Below are positions 36,107-45,732 of a DNA stretch of 50,598 nucleotides, piece by piece. A model generated the notes under the pieces. The model was not told the origin of the DNA, made no database searches, and worked only from the letters and a program-made list of their open reading frames with translations. The DNA is taken from NCBI GenBank assembly GCA_020160875.1, contig JAIUPE010000013.1, positions 1 to 50,598 on the forward strand. The letters are read 5' to 3'. The stretch's first letter is position 1. The number at the start of each line of letters is the position of its first letter. The stretch is from Pseudomonadota bacterium. Its GTDB lineage: Bacteria; Pseudomonadota; Alphaproteobacteria; Rhodospirillales; Rhodospirillaceae. The position numbers and the translations under genes were made by a program.

Positions 36107-39085
36107 CTACGGCTCGTTGCCGGTATCGGGCGTGATTGCCGCGTCCATCGCCTTGTTGAGCAGCATGTAAAGCTTACCCATGTCGGAGGTGGAGAAGGTC
36201 GTGGTGAGCACCTCCGCACGGTCGGTGGCGCGGGCGTGTTTGACCAGGGCCGAATACTCCTTGAGATAGCGCATGACGTACGAGCGGAACTTCTCGTCGG
36301 CCTTGTACTTTTGCTGGATGGCTTCGAACTTCTGGCGGCTGAGAGTCTTGGTGATGTGGCGCAGGAACACCGCCTGGTCGCCCTTGTAATAGCGCTTCCA
36401 CAGTTCTTCCTCGACGCTGGGCTGGAAGATACGGGCGATATCCACGGCGATGGAGTGCAACTGCTCGATGACATAGGTCGTGTTCTCGAGGAACTTGCCG
36501 GTGTGCGCGCGGTCGTGCACGTCCTCGAGTTGTTTTGCTGTGTCGGCGGCCTTCGTGGCCGAGACCATGAGCTGGTCGACCTGACGGGCGAAGACCTGAC
36601 CGGCCTTTCCGGTCTGCTCGGTGATGCCGTTGGACGCCTCGACAAGACTGTCGGCGTGTTTGCGCAGGGTCTTGAGAACAACTTCGACACGGTTGACGGC
36701 TTCGTCGGCCGATTTGCCGAGCGTGAGGAGTTGCTGCCGGAACGCCTCGCCCGTGGCGCGCGTGCCGCCGGCGATCTTTTCCGACGTATCGGCGAACTCG
36801 CCCAGGGACTGACGCATCTTGTCGCCGGCCACCGCGACCTGCGCGGCGCCGCGGTTGGTGGCGTCCTCGAAATCGAGCATGAGCTTTTGGAGCGCATCGC
36901 GGAAGCCGTTGAGGCGCACCTGCGCGTCGTCCGCCGTGGAATCGATATTGGCCGCGCGTTGGCGCAGACCGTCGCCGACCATAGCCATGACATCGGTGGC
37001 GCGCGAGGCGGCTTTATCGATGGATGAGACGTGATCGTTGAAGTCTTCGGAGGCGTTCTTCATCCGCGCCGAGGCGACGTCGGACGCCGACCGCAGAGAA
37101 TCCTTCACGGTATCGAGCTGATTGAGGACCGACTGCATATCCTTCGAAACGTTGCTCGCGACGGATGACAACGAAGACACCTCCGCGCCGATCTCGCGGC
37201 TGACGTCCTTGGTCTTGGCGACCGAGTGCGAAACGGTGTCTGAGACTTTTTGCGAGGTCGCTTCCAGGGATTCGCGGATGGACTCCAGCTCTTTGGTGAC
37301 ACGGGCCGAGAGTTGCATAAGCTCGGACGAGTTCTGGCTGAGGACGTCCGACATCGAGCGGACGTGCGACAGCACCTGCTCCGACGTCGAACCCATCTGG
37401 CGCGCCTGCTGGGCCAGCGCGGTTTCGCTGAGTTTCACATGGGTCGTGAGCGTATTGGCGGCCATTTCGACTTCGTCGTTCTGGCGGCGCAGGGTGTCGC
37501 GGATATTGTCCGCCTGCACGGAGGCACGGGTCGCGGAGTTCGCAAGCTGCTCGGCATGCTCGCGCACGCGCGCGCCGACCGTATCGATCTTCTGGATGAC
37601 GGTATCGGAGATCTGTCCCATGGCCTCGGCGCGGCCAATCGCGACGGCCGACGCCTTCTCGAGATCGGCGGTGGCGCGTTCGAACTTCTCGGTGACGATT
37701 CTGGAACGGAGATTGAATTCGTCGGCGGAGGCCTGGAGACGGTTCTCGACGCGGTCGGCCGCTTCGCCCACCGTATCGGCCTGCTTCTTGACCATGCTTT
37801 CGACGGTACGAAGCTTGGCGACCGCGCCGTCGGACGCGGCGCTGAGTTCCTTGGTCTGGATCGCGAGGGCCTCCTCGACGATCTTCACGCGGCTGAGCAC
37901 GCGCTCCATGACCTGATCGAGGTTCGCGGTTTGCTGGCCGAGGCGCATATTGACCTTGGTGGCCTGGTCTTCAATCCGGTCGCCGGCCGCCGCGAGTTCG
38001 CTACGTTGACGATCGAAAAGATGCTCAAGGCCGCCCGCCTTGCTGGAAAGGTTATCGGCGATCTCGCCGACAACGGCTTCCGCGCGCTTGGCGGCCTCCT
38101 CGACCTGTTCGGCATTGGCGGCGACGGCCTTGCCCATTTCATTGGCATAGTGTCTCGCGGCCTCGCCGGCTTTCGCCAGCGATTTTTCCTGCTCGTTGAG
38201 TTGCTGCGCGATCGCGGCGCTTTGGCCGCGGGCCCGTTCGGTCGCCGTGGACAAACTGTTCACCTGACCGGCGAGGGTCTGGCCCATGCTGTGTACTTCG
38301 GCCAGGGTCTTCTGACTGGCCGAGCGGATGAATTCGTGTTGGCGGCGCAGCCCGTCTTCGATCTTGAGATTCACGTCGGCCGCAGAATCAATCACCGCCT
38401 GAAGCTTTGTCACCTGATCGGTCACCGCGGCGGCGGCCGAAGTCGCGCCCGCTTCCAAGGTCCCCGTCACGGTCGCAAGCTTCTCGGTGTCGCGCAGGAA
38501 TCCAGACTGCAGTTTCTGCATCTGACGTACGGCGGTCTCGCTCGCCGCGACGAGCGCGTTTGCCTGGGCGCGCAGAGATTCCGAAATCGCGTTCACGCGC
38601 GCTTCGCCCTCGGCCGACGGATACGTGAGCTGTGCAAGATGGGCGCGGAGCGCGGCGCTCTCGCGGCGCAGCTCGCGGCCGCGATCGAGATATGCGATGA
38701 CCACCCACAGGAAGGCGAGCGGCAGCACGAACGTCGCGGTAAGGCTACCGAACTGGTCGGGCAGAAGGGTGAACAACTGCCCCCAGCCGACGGCCACGGT
38801 GATGTAGATGGCGAATATCGCGCCCCACGCGCCGGAGATCACGGCACCGGCGAGGACGGATTTACCGGCCTCGTGCCACCAGCTTGCGGCGGGCGGCGCC
38901 TGCGGCGCCGGCGCCGCGCCGAGCTCCGACGGCGTTTCGGGAATCGCAGGAATACCGGCCACACCCGGCGGCGCTTTCAGGCCGAAGGGCGGCTTCTTGA
39001 TGCGCGCGGCGCGCGACGACTTGTTCTCGACATGGATCGGCGCATCGGAATCGACCGCGCCGTCATCGTGAAGATCCTGAGCCAT
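36107..39085 (-). CDS. Large membrane-anchored coiled-coil protein (right-arm copy)
   Basis: Identical 992-residue copy of the gene at 11514-14492. It has two N-terminal membrane segments, about 700 residues of coiled coil and a C-terminal globular segment. TipN-like or growth-pole-like architecture is suggested but not proven. Confidence 0.85.
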   Translation of the reverse strand: MAQDLHDDGAVDSDAPIHVENKSSRAARIKKPPFGLKAPPGVAGIPAIPETPSELGAAPAPQAPPAASWWHEAGKSVLAGAVISGAWGAIFAIYITVAVGWGQLFTLLPDQFGSLTATFVLPLAFLWVVIAYLDRGRELRRESAALRAHLAQLTYPSAEGEARVNAISESLRAQANALVAASETAVRQMQKLQSGFLRDTEKLATVTGTLEAGATSAAAAVTDQVTKLQAVIDSAADVNLKIEDGLRRQHEFIRSASQKTLAEVHSMGQTLAGQVNSLSTATERARGQSAAIAQQLNEQEKSLAKAGEAARHYANEMGKAVAANAEQVEEAAKRAEAVVGEIADNLSSKAGGLEHLFDRQRSELAAAGDRIEDQATKVNMRLGQQTANLDQVMERVLSRVKIVEEALAIQTKELSAASDGAVAKLRTVESMVKKQADTVGEAADRVENRLQASADEFNLRSRIVTEKFERATADLEKASAVAIGRAEAMGQISDTVIQKIDTVGARVREHAEQLANSATRASVQADNIRDTLRRQNDEVEMAANTLTTHVKLSETALAQQARQMGSTSEQVLSHVRSMSDVLSQNSSELMQLSARVTKELESIRESLEATSQKVSDTVSHSVAKTKDVSREIGAEVSSLSSVASNVSKDMQSVLNQLDTVKDSLRSASDVASARMKNASEDFNDHVSSIDKAASRATDVMAMVGDGLRQRAANIDSTADDAQVRLNGFRDALQKLMLDFEDATNRGAAQVAVAGDKMRQSLGEFADTSEKIAGGTRATGEAFRQQLLTLGKSADEAVNRVEVVLKTLRKHADSLVEASNGITEQTGKAGQVFARQVDQLMVSATKAADTAKQLEDVHDRAHTGKFLENTTYVIEQLHSIAVDIARIFQPSVEEELWKRYYKGDQAVFLRHITKTLSRQKFEAIQQKYKADEKFRSYVMRYLKEYSALVKHARATDRAEVLTTTFSTSDMGKLYMLLNKAMDAAITPDTGNEP

Positions 39086-39467
39086 CGGTACCTGTCCCCG
39101 TCCCGGCCTCATTCAGACGTTCACGCCGGGCTCATATTAATGAGTGCGGGCGTGCATTATCGCAGGCCCGATCCACCAGCCTGCAGAGTAAGGCCACGAA
39201 CGTTAAGAAAGTGTGGGGAGGGCCCCGGGCTCGGCACCGGAGCCCGCTCATGCCCATCGCTACCGCGCAAAATCCGCGCGACCCGCAACGATCAAAAGCA
39301 TCCCGCGCTATGCGCCGCGCGTTGGTTTTGCACCCGCGACACGCGCCACGGACGTAAAGCCCGACGCGTTCTCGTAATCGAAAATTGTTAAAAAAGTGTG
39401 TTCAAGCTGCCGGTCCGCGAAGGGGCTGTGTCTAAAAAGTCGCAATAAGGCGATAAAAATCAAAGCA

Positions 39468-39483
39468 TTAACGAAATGTTAAC
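39468..39483 (+). promoter_or_regulatory. CtrA-type box upstream of flagellin (right-arm copy)
   Basis: TTAA-CGAAATG-TTAAC, an exact match to TTAA-N7-TTAAC, about 135 bp upstream of the flagellin start at 39618. Mirror of 11116-11131. Confidence 0.65.
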
Positions 39484-39555
39484 GACCTCTCGCACTTCCC
39501 GGAAAAAGTTAATAAGATGCCCGCCTAAGTAGCATCTGCCGCAGAACGCGGTTCC

Positions 39556-39592
39556 ATCACCTCCGAGAAGGAGGATCGAGCGCCTCCGTGAT
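39556..39592 (+). promoter_or_regulatory. Structured flagellin leader (right-arm copy)
   Basis: ATCAC (39556-39560) pairs with GTGAT (39588-39592), enclosing CTCC/GGAG with loop GAGAA. Mirror of 11007-11043. Confidence 0.4.
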
Positions 39593-39617
39593 GGGGGGAA
39601 TTCGAAGGGGAATCGCA

Positions 39618-40508
39618 ATGAGCGACATCGCAGTCGGTTCTGCAACACGCACCAATATATCGTCGTTACAGCGCACGCAGTCGCTGATCGACGTCACACA
39701 AACACGTCTCGCCACCGGCCGCAGGGTCAACAGCGCGATCGACGACGCCGTGGCGTTCTTCACCGCGCGCAACCTGAACGACCGCGCCACCGACCTGACC
39801 AACATCAAAAGCACAATCGCGAACGGGGTGGGCATCGTTACAACCGCCGTCAAAGCCCTGGAGTCGATCGAAGCCCTCGTCTCGCAGATGAAAGCGTTGG
39901 CGCAGTCGGCGATCTCGGCTACGGACTCGGACTCGCGCGCGGCGCTCGCCAGCCAATTCAATGAACTTCGCAGCCAGGTCGACAACCTGGCGGAAGACGC
40001 CAGCTTCGACGGCGTCAACTTGCTCAAGAGCAGCACCGCGGCCTTCACCGGCGGCGGCGACGATCTGACCGTCAACTTCAACGAACGAACCGAAGCGTCC
40101 GCGCTCAATCAAGTCGTGATCGCGGGCTTGGCCAACACCGAGTACCAAAAGATCGTTCACGACGCCGTTGTCGCGACGGGGACCGCCGGCGACACGACGG
40201 TATGGGGCCAGACAGGCACCGCGGCGGTCACGGCCATCAACGCGGCGATCCGCGGCCTGGATTCGGCGCTAACGACCATCCGCACGTCCGCGCAGAGCTT
40301 CGGCAACAATGCTTCGTTGCTGGAGCTTCGCATGGACTTCACGCAGAGCATGATCAGCGCGCTGGCTTCGGGCGCCGCGCTGCTGGTGAATGCCGATCTC
40401 AACGAAGAATCGGCGAACCTTCTGTCGCTTCAAACGCGCCAGCAACTCGGCACGATCTCGCTGTCCATCGCGCAGCGGTCCGAACAGTCGATCTTCCGGT
40501 TGTTCTAG
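39618..40508 (+). CDS. Flagellin (right-arm copy)
   Basis: Identical 296-residue copy of the gene at 10091-10981, with conserved N- and C-terminal D0/D1 helices and a short central region. ATG at 39618 follows AAGGGG by 7 nt. Confidence 0.96.
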   Translation: MSDIAVGSATRTNISSLQRTQSLIDVTQTRLATGRRVNSAIDDAVAFFTARNLNDRATDLTNIKSTIANGVGIVTTAVKALESIEALVSQMKALAQSAISATDSDSRAALASQFNELRSQVDNLAEDASFDGVNLLKSSTAAFTGGGDDLTVNFNERTEASALNQVVIAGLANTEYQKIVHDAVVATGTAGDTTVWGQTGTAAVTAINAAIRGLDSALTTIRTSAQSFGNNASLLELRMDFTQSMISALASGAALLVNADLNEESANLLSLQTRQQLGTISLSIAQRSEQSIFRLF

Positions 40509-40595
40509 GGCGTTTTGACGTCAACGCGCCCTCGCGTTCCGCCGGGCCGCACGTTCTAAGGCGAACCGGCCCACCTCACCGGGACGCGCTCTCGG

Positions 40596-41948
40596 TCAAA
40601 CCACAGGCATCGGTTGACTCGCATTCCTCGCCGTCTCGGCGAGGAATGCGAGCGCCTGCGCGAGTTCGTCGCGGCTGCGGGCCGCGCCGAGACACACACG
40701 TACGCCGCTCGGCGCGGCTCCCACCGCGAAAGCCGTATCGTTGACGACCGCCAATCCACGGTGCAGCGCGCCGTAAACGGGCGCCGACATCGGCAGCCAA
40801 ATGTGATGCGCGTGCGGCTGAGACTTGTAGGGGATGCCTTTGAGGATTTTTGCGGCGAGCGCTTGGCGCCCGCGCGCTTCCGCACGGATCGCCTGGACGA
40901 TCTTGTCGGCGATGCCGGTTTGCAGCCAATGCGTCGCCAACGCGACCATCAGCGGCGGCGGCATCAGGACCGTGGCCTGGAGCGCGTTGCGCATCGCCGC
41001 GGCGGCGGCCTCGCCGGGAACAAGCGCATATGAAACGCGCAGCGCCGGCGCGATGCACTTCGCGAGCCCGACCGCGAGATACGTCCGCTCAGGGATCAGC
41101 GCCGCAATGGGCGCAATACCAGGTTCGAGCGCACCGTACGCATCGTCTTCAATAAGAATCGCGTCGTTGCGGCGAATCACATCCGCCACAGCTTCGCGCC
41201 GCTGCGCGCCCATCGTCGCGGCCGTGGGGTTATGCTGCGTTGGCGTGAGATAAACGATTTTCGGCTTGTGCGCCTTGCAGGCCTTGGCGAGACCGTCGGG
41301 CAAGACCCCTTCGGCATCCATCGGAACGCCGATCAATCGCAAACCGAGCTGTGCCGCGGCGGCTTTAATGCCGGGGAACGTCAAGGCCTCGGTCACGATG
41401 GCGTCACCGCGGGACGTAAGCGCGAGAAGTGTATTGAAAATGATCGATTGATTCCCGGGCGCGATGACAAGCCGCGCCGCGTCCGCATGCGGCACACGCT
41501 TGCGCAGCCATTTGACGGCGGCCGCCGTGTCGTTCAGAGCGCCCCCGGCGCGCTGATAGTTGAGAAAGGCGCTGAAGCCATAATCGTCTTGAATGGACTT
41601 GAGCCCCTGCGCGATCCGGAGATCGAGATTGGCTTCCACCGGCTGCGGCGGAATGTTCATCGAAAGGTCGATCTTGGTAACGACCGGCGCATGTTTATTA
41701 CGGGCGGTTGTTTCGGACACAAAAGTCCCCTGCCCCACCCGCGCATCGATCAGGCCGCGCCGGCGCGCTTCGCCATACGCGCGTGTAACAGTGGTGAGAT
41801 CGACGCCGAGCGCTTTCGCAAGCGAACGATGGGTGGGCAAACGCTGGCCGCGCACAAGTCTGCCTCCCGCAATATCGGCTGCAAGTGCATCGACAATCCG
41901 TGTAAAAACCGGCCCGGACCATTCGGATAATGCAGGGACCCAATCCAT
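40596..41948 (-). CDS. MocR-family regulator (right-arm copy)
   Basis: Identical 450-residue copy of the gene at 8651-10003. It has a GntR winged helix plus aminotransferase-like domain with predicted PLP lysine K297. It is divergent from the DUF983/cytochrome operon copy across three operator-like repeats. Confidence 0.94.
   Translation of the reverse strand: MDWVPALSEWSGPVFTRIVDALAADIAGGRLVRGQRLPTHRSLAKALGVDLTTVTRAYGEARRRGLIDARVGQGTFVSETTARNKHAPVVTKIDLSMNIPPQPVEANLDLRIAQGLKSIQDDYGFSAFLNYQRAGGALNDTAAAVKWLRKRVPHADAARLVIAPGNQSIIFNTLLALTSRGDAIVTEALTFPGIKAAAAQLGLRLIGVPMDAEGVLPDGLAKACKAHKPKIVYLTPTQHNPTAATMGAQRREAVADVIRRNDAILIEDDAYGALEPGIAPIAALIPERTYLAVGLAKCIAPALRVSYALVPGEAAAAAMRNALQATVLMPPPLMVALATHWLQTGIADKIVQAIRAEARGRQALAAKILKGIPYKSQPHAHHIWLPMSAPVYGALHRGLAVVNDTAFAVGAAPSGVRVCLGAARSRDELAQALAFLAETARNASQPMPVV
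40618..40652. repeat. 35-nt inverted repeat in the MocR 3' end (right-arm copy)
   Basis: Mirror of 9947-9981: a 16-bp perfect stem with a 3-nt loop within the coding sequence. Confidence 0.85.
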
Positions 41949-42004
41949 ACAATTTTCCCTATTGTCTTTGATTGTTTGGATACACCGTCGTTATTGTATG
42001 GATA
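41942..42004. promoter_or_regulatory. Three putative MocR operators (right-arm copy)
   Basis: Mirror of 8595-8657. Copies of the TATCCAWACAAT-type site lie at 41942-41953 (over the MocR start), 41971-41982 and 41993-42004. The last two are in the same orientation with a 22-bp offset. Confidence 0.55.
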
Positions 42005-42029
42005 CTGATTGAGGTCAAGGAGTCGAGAG

Positions 42030-42464
42030 ATGGCGCAGGAAAGACATTCGGTTTCGCTCGTGAGGGCCCTGGGACGCGGCCTCGCGATGAAGTGCCCAAG
42101 CTGCGGGGAAGGCCGCATGTTTGGCCGTTTCCTGAAGGTGCTCGATCGCTGCGACGTCTGCCGCGAAGAGCTTCACCATCATCAGGCCGACGACTACCCG
42201 GCCTACATCGTGATCTTCCTGATCGGCAAACTCGTGTTCGCCGGCGTCTTGATCGTGGAACTTGCCTACACCCCGCCCTACTGGGTGCATTTCACGCTGT
42301 GGATGCCCTTGGTGCTGTTCGGCGCGCTCGGCTTGCTGCAGCCCGTGAAAGGGTTCGTCGTAGCTCTTCAGTGGCATCTTGGACTGCACGGTTTCGAGGA
42401 TGCGAAACATCGGCGCGCCGCGATGAGCGAGACCGCGGTGCGCGAACAGGCCAGCGCAGGATAA
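42030..42464 (+). CDS. DUF983 family membrane protein (right-arm copy)
   Basis: Identical 144-residue copy of the gene at 8135-8569, with a zinc-ribbon CPSC/CDVC and two membrane helices. AAGGAG at 42017-42022 sets the ATG at 42030. First gene of the unit with the cytochrome. Confidence 0.88.
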   Translation: MAQERHSVSLVRALGRGLAMKCPSCGEGRMFGRFLKVLDRCDVCREELHHHQADDYPAYIVIFLIGKLVFAGVLIVELAYTPPYWVHFTLWMPLVLFGALGLLQPVKGFVVALQWHLGLHGFEDAKHRRAAMSETAVREQASAG

Positions 42465-42468
42465 CATC

Positions 42469-42942
42469 ATGACCCGTCACGCGCTTTTTCACGCCGCATT
42501 CGTGAGCATCGCGTTATTGGCCGCACCGGCGGCGGCGAGCGAAGCTCCCATCGATCAAGAGGCTATCGCCTATCGCAAGGAGATCATGAAAACCCTGGAA
42601 GCGCAGTTCAACGCGCTGGCGGGGATCATCGCCTTCGACGGCCCCGCCGATAATCTGAAATCACACCTCGAGACAGTGCTGATCACCGCACGCATGGTGC
42701 TACCGAGTTTCGAGAAACGCGCACCGGGCGGCACATCGCAGCCGTACCTGTGGGACGATTGGGCCGGCTACACCCGCCACATGCAGGAATTCGAAGCCGC
42801 CGTCGCGATGGCCATCGAAGCCGCCAAGCACAATTCGTTGAACCAGGTGATCTGGTACACGGATCAGATCAGCTGCCGGAAGTGCCACGACGCGTACAAG
42901 CAGAAAGGCGTGAGCGGCGGCGTGGAATACCTCGGCTATTAA
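42469..42942 (+). CDS. Cytochrome c'-like protein (right-arm copy)
   Basis: Identical 157-residue copy of the gene at 7657-8130. Signal peptide and C-terminal heme motif CRKCH (136-140). It starts 4 bp after the DUF983 copy and converges on the ureohydrolase copy with a 4-nt overlap. Confidence 0.9.
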   Translation: MTRHALFHAAFVSIALLAAPAAASEAPIDQEAIAYRKEIMKTLEAQFNALAGIIAFDGPADNLKSHLETVLITARMVLPSFEKRAPGGTSQPYLWDDWAGYTRHMQEFEAAVAMAIEAAKHNSLNQVIWYTDQISCRKCHDAYKQKGVSGGVEYLGY

Positions 42943-43775
42943 GTCGCGACGGCACGCACGAGCGGCGTGATGGCATCGAGGAGCGCATTCACATCGCCCG
43001 ATCTGCCATCCGGCCATACACCCTCGTACTCCGCGACTTCGAGGCCGATCACGCGCAACTGACTCAAGGCTTCGAAGACGGCCTTCAACGCCGCGAAATC
43101 GATACCGTCGGGCACCTGATACTCGGTCGGCACGAGGCCGGCGGATATCACGTCGCAGTCCAAATGCACATAGATCGGACGGCCGCCGATGGCTTCGAGC
43201 AGGCGCTGCGCAAATCCATTTCCGCTTTCGACGAGCGTAATCTGCCCCGAGCGGATCTTGTCGACTTCCGGCGGATCGAGGTCGCGGCACCCGGCGAGCA
43301 CGACGCGCGAGAAATCGAGACCGGCGCCGAGCCCCGTGTCCCAATGCCCGCAGGCGCCGGTGATCACCATGCCGCCAAGATAAGCGAACTCGTTGAAATT
43401 CTGATCGGCCGGCGTGTTGATGTCGCCGTGGGCATCGAACCACACCAACACGGCGTCGGGATGGCGCTGCGCGAGGACCGGCAGCGTCGCGATGCTGGCG
43501 GCACACCGGCCGTTGATAAGCAGTCCCTTCCCGCCTTGCGCAAAGATATTGTCGAGGTGAGCTGCAAGACGGGTGAGCGTCGGCGTGGCGACGCGGAGTT
43601 GGCTTTCCCAACCGCCCTCATGCACGGTTTCCGGCGCGGCAACGGTATGGGCGTCCAGGTTGAACCGCTTGGCAATCAACCCGCCAAGCTCCAAGGCGCC
43701 CTGCATGGCCCTTGGATTACGGTCGGCGGCGCGCGCGGCGTAGATGGACACGGTTGTATTGGCGTTACTCGGCAA
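42939..43775 (-). CDS. Atypical arginase/agmatinase family protein (right-arm copy)
   Basis: Identical 278-residue copy of the gene at 6824-7660. DAHGD (114-118) and DCD (206-208) metal motifs are present, while the usual GGDH segment reads NGRCA. The TTG start overlaps the exporter stop. Confidence 0.88.
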   Translation of the reverse strand: MPSNANTTVSIYAARAADRNPRAMQGALELGGLIAKRFNLDAHTVAAPETVHEGGWESQLRVATPTLTRLAAHLDNIFAQGGKGLLINGRCAASIATLPVLAQRHPDAVLVWFDAHGDINTPADQNFNEFAYLGGMVITGACGHWDTGLGAGLDFSRVVLAGCRDLDPPEVDKIRSGQITLVESGNGFAQRLLEAIGGRPIYVHLDCDVISAGLVPTEYQVPDGIDFAALKAVFEALSQLRVIGLEVAEYEGVWPDGRSGDVNALLDAITPLVRAVAT

Positions 43776-45675
43776 CGATCGGCTCCGCTTCTTCTTCGAT
43801 TGATAATTTTTGCTGCTTGGTCCAGGCGGCCGCGTAGGCGCCGTCCAGAGCCAAGAGCTGCTCGTGACTGCCGCGCTCGACGATCTCGCCGTTTTCAAGC
43901 ACCAGGATCTGATCCGCATCGACGATGGTAGAAAGGCGGTGCGCGATAACGAGCGTCGTACGCCCCGCGCTGACCTCACGCAAGTTCGCCTGGATTTCTT
44001 TTTCGGTGTGCGTGTCGAGGGCCGACGTCGCTTCGTCAAAGATGAGAATGGGCGCATTCTTAAGAATCACGCGCGCGATGGCCACACGCTGCTTTTCGCC
44101 GCCGGAGAGCTTGAGTCCGCGCTCGCCCACGAGGGTCTGGTAGCCGTCGGGCAGCGACGCGATGAAATGATGGATATGCGCGAGTTCCGCGGCGCGGGCG
44201 ATATCGGCGTCCGATGCGTCCGGCTTCGCGTAGGAAAGGTTATAGCGGATGGTGCTGTTGAACAGCACCGTGTCCTGCGGCACGACGCCGAGGGCCCCGC
44301 GCACGCTGTCCTGGGCCACGTCGCGGATATCCTGACCATCGATGCGAATGGCGCCGCCGTCGATGTCGTAATAGCGGAACAGGAGCCGCGCGACGGTGGA
44401 TTTGCCAGAGCCGGTGGTCCCGACGATGGCGACCATTTTTCCGGGCGGCACGGCAAAAGAGACGTTCTTGAGAATTGGGCGGCGCGGGTCGTAGGCGAAG
44501 GTGACATTCTCGAAGCGGATTTCACCGCCGACGACGTTCAGCACCGGAGCGTTCACCTTGTCCTTGATCTCAGGCGCGACCTCCATGAGGTCGAACATCT
44601 TCTCGAGATCGACAAGCGATTGCTTGATATTGCGATAGACGAAACCGAAGAAATTGAGCGGCGCCGCGAGCTGCAGCATGTAGAGATTGACGAGGGTGAA
44701 ATCCCCCACGGTCATTTCGCCCGCCGCGCGGCCCGCCGCGGCCATGTACATCAAGGCGGCGAGACCAACCGAAATGATGAAAGCCTGGCCAACGTTCATC
44801 AGCGCGAGCGAGGACTGCGTGCGCACCGCGGCGCGCTCGTAGTCACCCATGACCCGGTCGTATTCCTCGACTTCCAGCTTCTCGTTTCCGAACGCCTTCA
44901 CCGTTTCATAGTTGAGCAGGCTATCGATGGCGCGCGTATTGGCCTTGGTGTCGAGCGCATTGCTTTCGCGACGGTATTTGAGGCGCCATTCGGTCGTCAG
45001 TCCCGTGAAGATCACGTAAACAACAACGCAGGCCAGCGCGACGACACCGAACCACACGCTGAAAGCTTTCCAGAGGATCGCGAAGACAAGCACGACCTCG
45101 AGCAGCGTCGGGAAGAGATTGAAGAGCGAGATGGAGAGCAGGCTTTCGATGGCGTTGCGCCCACGCTCGATGATGCGCGAGAGGCCGCCGGTCTTGCGGT
45201 CGAGATGAAAGCGCAAGGAAAGCTGGTGCAGATGCGCGAGCACGACCGCCGACGAGCGCCGGACCGCGCGCACGCCGACCTTGGCGAAAATGGCGTCGCG
45301 GAACTGCGCGAACGCGAGGCCCAGAAAGCGCGCGGCGCCGTAGGCGAGAATGAGGGCAAGCGGGACCGCGATATCCGACGACATATCCGCGGGCGCCAAG
45401 GCGTCGACCGAGCGCTGCATGTAGATCGGCGCAAGGACCGTCGCGATCTTGGCAAACACGATGAAGACGAGCGCAACGACAACGCGGGTCTTGATGTCGC
45501 CAGCCCCTTCCACGCCGCGCGGCGGCCACAGGAACGGCAGCAGCGAACGCAGAACCTGCCAATCGCTGCGTTTGCGGACGGCTTCCTCGGGTGGTGTGCT
45601 CAGATGACGCAAGGGGGAGATCCGGGGTGTTACAGGGCCCCTGATATAGGACGAGCCGGATCGGCTGGATACCAC
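43765..45675 (-). CDS. Atm1-type ABC exporter (right-arm copy)
   Basis: Identical copy of the gene at 4924-6834. Six-helix exporter domain plus ATPase with Walker A 419-427, LSGGEKQ 523-529, Walker B D547-E548 and H579. Start uncertain (GTG 45675 or TTG 45612). Confidence 0.93.
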   Translation of the reverse strand: MVSSRSGSSYIRGPVTPRISPLRHLSTPPEEAVRKRSDWQVLRSLLPFLWPPRGVEGAGDIKTRVVVALVFIVFAKIATVLAPIYMQRSVDALAPADMSSDIAVPLALILAYGAARFLGLAFAQFRDAIFAKVGVRAVRRSSAVVLAHLHQLSLRFHLDRKTGGLSRIIERGRNAIESLLSISLFNLFPTLLEVVLVFAILWKAFSVWFGVVALACVVVYVIFTGLTTEWRLKYRRESNALDTKANTRAIDSLLNYETVKAFGNEKLEVEEYDRVMGDYERAAVRTQSSLALMNVGQAFIISVGLAALMYMAAAGRAAGEMTVGDFTLVNLYMLQLAAPLNFFGFVYRNIKQSLVDLEKMFDLMEVAPEIKDKVNAPVLNVVGGEIRFENVTFAYDPRRPILKNVSFAVPPGKMVAIVGTTGSGKSTVARLLFRYYDIDGGAIRIDGQDIRDVAQDSVRGALGVVPQDTVLFNSTIRYNLSYAKPDASDADIARAAELAHIHHFIASLPDGYQTLVGERGLKLSGGEKQRVAIARVILKNAPILIFDEATSALDTHTEKEIQANLREVSAGRTTLVIAHRLSTIVDADQILVLENGEIVERGSHEQLLALDGAYAAAWTKQQKLSIEEEAEPIVAE

Positions 45676-45682
45676 CGCGCAT

Positions 45683-45710
45683 AAAAAAAGCCCGGCTCGT
45701 CAGCCGGGCT
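45683..45710 (-). terminator. Rho-independent terminator after the EF-hand gene (right-arm copy)
   Basis: Mirror of 4889-4916: a 9-bp GC-rich stem, 4-nt loop and seven T on the minus strand. Confidence 0.93.
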
Positions 45711-45732
45711 TTCCAGTGCCCCAGGGGCGTCG

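Larger units (their letters stand above)
39086..39617. promoter_or_regulatory. Divergent region between coiled-coil gene and flagellin (right-arm copy)
   Basis: Mirror of 10982-11513. It contains the CtrA-type box (39468-39483), an AT-rich probable promoter patch and the structured flagellin leader (39556-39592). No gene is seen. Confidence 0.5.
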